37,234 nt of DNA from Methylobacterium amylolyticum (GTDB taxonomy: Bacteria > Pseudomonadota > Alphaproteobacteria > Rhizobiales > Beijerinckiaceae): assembly GCF_030700245.1 (NCBI RefSeq), contig NZ_JAUYZI010000051.1, positions 1 to 37,234 of the forward strand. Reading direction: 5' to 3'. Made by a program: the position numbers and the translations under genes. The notes beneath the pieces are model-generated. The model saw nothing but the letters and a program-made list of their open reading frames with translations, did not search any database and had not been told where the DNA came from. This document shows, one piece after another, positions 34,801 through 37,234 of the stretch; the stretch's first letter is position 1, and each line of letters starts with the position of its first letter.

Positions 34801-36772
34801 GCACCCAGCGGATAAGGACGAGCGCCGACCCCGAGACGTCGATCCGATAGGAGCGTGGTAGATCGACCTTGGCCCCGTCGGGCATCGTCATCAGGTCGGC
34901 CGTCACCTTGGTCTCGACCGCCCCGATCGTCGTACTCAACTCGATCGGGAGAGCCGCGCCGTCGGCGAGCAGTCCGGCGGTGCACTTTTCGAGCAGTTCG
35001 TATCCGGCCTCCGATCGCGACAGGGCGAGGATTGCCTGCCGTCGCCAGGACCCGTGCGCGTCGGGAACGGAGAGCTGCTCGAGCAGCCGGACCCATCCGG
35101 TGTGATCAGCACCCGTTTCGAGGAGCAGACGGGCGGCGAGCTCAATGCCGCGGGCAACGCGCGACGACACCGGGCAGCTCAAGTCCAGAACCGCAATACG
35201 CCGGGGGTCTTCGGCGATGTAGTTTTCGATGGCCCAGTCGCGCAGCACGTCGTGATGGAAATCGAGCTGGTCGCGGTGCAATTCCCTCAGAGTCGACGCA
35301 TCGATCAGATGCGCGCGCGCCGACGAGTCCTCAGCAAGTTCGAGCCCGGCACTGCCCTTCAGGGCGCTGTCGGCGAGCGCCGCCATAAGCCGCTGGGCGG
35401 CGCGCACGTCGGCTGGAGAGGCGCCGTCCGCGCTTTTCCACCAGAAACCGGCCATGGCGGCCTCGGTTCGGATGCCGGTAGCGCTACTGACCTTCAGCAG
35501 CCGCGACAGCCGGTAGAGATTTCGGGCGAGGCCGGCGGCGGGATGCTTCGGGTCGAGCAGCGAGCGGAGTTCCGGCGCCTGATCGACCAGGATCGAGACC
35601 TCATCCTCCGACAGCGGCCCGACTTCCACTGGGCACGCGCCACCCAAGGCGGCCACGATCTGATCGTCGAGCCAGGGCTCGACGTCGCCGGCCGTGCGTG
35701 TGGTCGCAACGATTTTGAAGCCGGGGACCTCGGCCGCCGCTCGCAAAAGTTCGGCGATGGTGCGCTGGCTTCCGCCGTCGTCGAACATGTCGATGCCGTC
35801 GATGAACAGCATCGAGCCGCCGCTCGCCGCGAGATCCGTCAGGAAATCGCTCGCCGATCCCGGAATGCCCAGGGCGTTCGAAAACGGCAGCCATCCGCCC
35901 GGCGTCGTCGCATTGCGGTCGAGGACGATGATCGATGCCTGCCGCCCGACGCGCTCGGCGTGATGGCGGAGAACCCACGATTTTCCGACGCCGCTCATTC
36001 CGCGGATCTCGATGAACCGATGCGTTTCAGCCGCATCGTCGACCGCGGCCACGGCCTCCAGCCGAGGCAGGGTGACTCCCGCTACGCTCGTGCCGATATG
36101 GGCGAGCGTATTCCGTGTGAGTTCGGCAAGCCTGGCGCGTGCCGGGCCATATTCGCGGGCGCCGGCCAGGCGGAATCCGCCGTCGGCCAAATTCGCCAGG
36201 AGAGCCGCCCGATCGATTTCGCCACCGGTCGTGCCGGTCTTGATTGACAGGTCGATTAACCGGCTCCAGAGCGCCTCGGCACGGCCGACGTCCTCGTCAG
36301 CCAATGCCACCCGTGCGAGCGCCTGCCCGTAGCTTCGAGTGACTGGCGTCGTCGCTTCGAAATCGAATTCGAGGATCAGCATCCGCCGCAACAGCCGCCA
36401 GATCGCGTCGTCTTTATCGGCAACACCGCCCGCGGTCAGATGCGACCGCGTCGTTTCGACGAAGTCGCGCATGTCCTTGTTGGCGACGCCCTTGGAGCCG
36501 AGCCGATCGAAGAACGCAGTACCGCTGTCCGCCGCCCGCGCCCATTTAAGAACATCCTGGTAGGCGCCCGAAATCTTGCGGCTGGTCCGCTCTGTCGCAA
36601 TGGCGAGGAGGTGCCGATCCTCCGGCACCGGGCCGACCACGCTCACTGCGATCTGGGACGCCACATCCTTATAGACCGTGTCCCTGGGCGAGAACGTGAT
36701 GTCACGCTTCGACTGGATTTCGAGGATGGCGTCGCCGGCTGTCCCCGCGCCCCGAACGATCAGGTCGTCTAG
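31820..36772 (-). pseudogene. Giant nuclease-STAND NTPase (Avs-like defence candidate), 5' end cut by IS5-family element
   Basis: At least 1,650 residues remain; positions count from the first retained codon at 36772. Residues 1-25 hold the core of a PD-(D/E)XK nuclease: DDLIV (2-6), then the catalytic strand EIQSKR with Q20-S-K22, the QxK variant seen in Mrr/Cap4-like nucleases. A STAND-type ATPase follows: Walker A GMSGVGKS (258-265), Walker B MLFIDGID with D325, and the sensor-like IVATTR (to about 359). A helical domain with FHHDVLRDWA (505-514) closes the ATPase core. The remaining 1,100 or so residues are helix-rich with no recognised domain, which fits a target-sensing region. The gene start and the first nuclease helix are beyond the inserted element. 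The layout resembles AVAST (Avs) antiphage proteins; function is inferred. Confidence 0.8.
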
Positions 36773-36816
36773 GGTGTGTGGACTGTTGGGGTTCACGTTC
36801 AGCGGGAGGCGTGATT

Positions 36817-36844
36817 CAAGGCTGTCTTTTGGAGGACAGCCTTG
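36817..36844 (+). promoter_or_regulatory. Hairpin masking the transposase start
   Basis: CAAGGCTGTC (36817-36826) pairs perfectly with GACAGCCTTG (36835-36844) around the loop TTTTGGAG. The ribosome-binding site GGAGG (36831-36835) and the TTG start codon (36842-36844) lie in the loop and 3' arm. Read-through transcripts from outside would fold this hairpin and hide the start, a known kind of protection against excess transposition. Confidence 0.6.
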
Positions 36845-37234
36845 AGCGTTCAGGATCGCTTGGTTCTCAGCGACGCGCAGTGGGAGCGGATGGCACCGCT
36901 GATCATCGGACGTCCCGATCAGCGCGGCTCGACCGGGCGCGACAACCGGATGTTCGTCGAAGGCGTGCTGTGGATCGTGCGCACCGGCGCGCCCTGGCGT
37001 GATCTGCCCGCTGCGTTCGGTGAGTGGAACAGCGTGTTCCGCCGCTTCAGCCGCTGGAGCCAGAAGGGCGTGTGGTGGCGCATCTTCGCGGCGCTGTCGG
37101 ATGATCCCGATTTCGAGTACCTGATCGTGGATTCCACCATCGTGCGCGCCCACCAACATGCGGCGGGCGCGAAAAAAGGGGGTCTGGCGATCAGCCCGCG
37201 TCCGAGCCGGCCCCCGATCAGGCGCTCGGCCGCT
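36842..37234 (+). CDS. IS5-family transposase, first reading frame, 3' end outside window
   Basis: N-terminal part of an IS5-family (IS427-like) transposase. After a TTG start the protein reads SVQDRLVLSDAQWERM, then the conserved RMFVEGVLWIVRTGAPWRD, FGEWNSVFRRFSRW, and LIVDSTIVRAHQHAAGAKKGG. D97 in VDST is the first residue of the DDE catalytic triad. Beyond AKKGG the family sequence (SGDQ and so on) is found in the -1 frame, so full-length transposase would need a frameshift at the A6G5 tract. The ribosome-binding site GGAGG and the start codon lie within a hairpin. Confidence 0.85.
   Translation, partial: MSVQDRLVLSDAQWERMAPLIIGRPDQRGSTGRDNRMFVEGVLWIVRTGAPWRDLPAAFGEWNSVFRRFSRWSQKGVWWRIFAALSDDPDFEYLIVDSTIVRAHQHAAGAKKGGLAISPRPSRPPIRRSAA
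37172..37182 (+). other. Likely frameshift site in the transposase gene (A6G5)
   Basis: Six A and five G follow the codon for A110. The protein family continues in the -1 frame from here (GGSGDQ rather than GGLAIS). This run could allow ribosomal or transcriptional slippage, giving the fused transposase. A genuine inactivating mutation is the alternative; the other half of the gene is outside the window. Confidence 0.5.

Larger units (their letters stand above)
36773..37234 (+). mobile_element. IS5-family insertion sequence, left end and partial transposase
   Basis: The element begins directly after a CTAG (36769-36772), a target type favoured by several IS5-family groups, and runs past the window edge. 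A roughly 70-base leader precedes the transposase gene. The inside end of the terminal repeat cannot be defined because the right end is not visible. It has inserted into the nuclease-coding part of the STAND gene, transposase reading opposite to it. Confidence 0.8.

Noticed and set aside
36773..37159. N-terminal 129 residues of the longest STAND reading frame as part of the native protein
   Set aside because: They are the antisense of the IS leader and transposase gene. Native family sequence starts at the CTAG junction.
1..37234. CRISPR arrays, tRNA and rRNA genes
   Set aside because: No regularly spaced direct repeats and no recognisable tRNA cloverleaf or rRNA sequence noticed on either strand.

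Overview
The window is GC-rich, densely coded alphaproteobacterial DNA. The mix of genes (a LivM-LivG fused ABC transporter, a GcvA-like LysR regulator, paired short catalase-fold proteins, a large catabolic operon and an IS5-family element) suggests a Methylobacterium or close relative. This is an inference from gene style; there is no rRNA or other marker here to prove it.

Layout. (1) 1-5424: an acetate permease gene (actP, running off the left edge) with its DUF485 partner, a glutathione S-transferase, a LysR regulator, and a divergent class II aldolase. (2) 5425-13182: an oxidative-stress block of msrA, two short-chain dehydrogenases, dps, a PfpI/DJ-1 protein, two divergent catalase-fold genes and a SnoaL-like protein. 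It is bordered on both sides by broken genes: a DUF1007 gene joined tail-to-middle to a histidine-kinase fragment near 5950, and a 14-codon stub of a GMC oxidoreductase at 13141. This looks like a replacement scar. (3) 13841-29737: a catabolic locus. On the minus strand lies a branched-chain-amino-acid-type ABC transporter (livF, fused livMG, livH, binding protein). Divergent from it, on the plus strand, is an array of aldehyde dehydrogenase, FCD-type GntR regulator, HpcH/HpaI aldolase, enoyl-CoA hydratase-like protein, acyl-CoA dehydrogenase, SdhA-like flavoprotein, CaiB/BaiF CoA-transferase, GMC oxidoreductase and MFS transporter. (4) 29738-31633: decayed DNA with palindromic repeats, a dienelactone hydrolase fragment and a frameshifted, truncated D-amino-acid dehydrogenase. 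(5) 31820-37234: a very large STAND NTPase gene with the remains of an N-terminal PD-(D/E)XK nuclease, cut at its 5' end by an IS5-family insertion sequence that runs off the right edge.

How the genes work together. The catabolic locus reads as a complete route: uptake, oxidation of an alcohol to aldehyde and acid, CoA activation, acyl-CoA oxidation and hydration, then aldol cleavage, under one GntR regulator. The substrate is not evident, and several catalytic residues differ from textbook enzymes. The stress block would repair oxidised methionine, sequester iron, and deal with peroxides and carbonyls.

The most interesting item is the STAND gene. Its layout (nuclease, then STAND ATPase, then a helical C-terminal half of more than 1,100 residues) resembles Avs/AVAST-type antiphage proteins, and here it has been inactivated or altered by transposition at a CTAG site.
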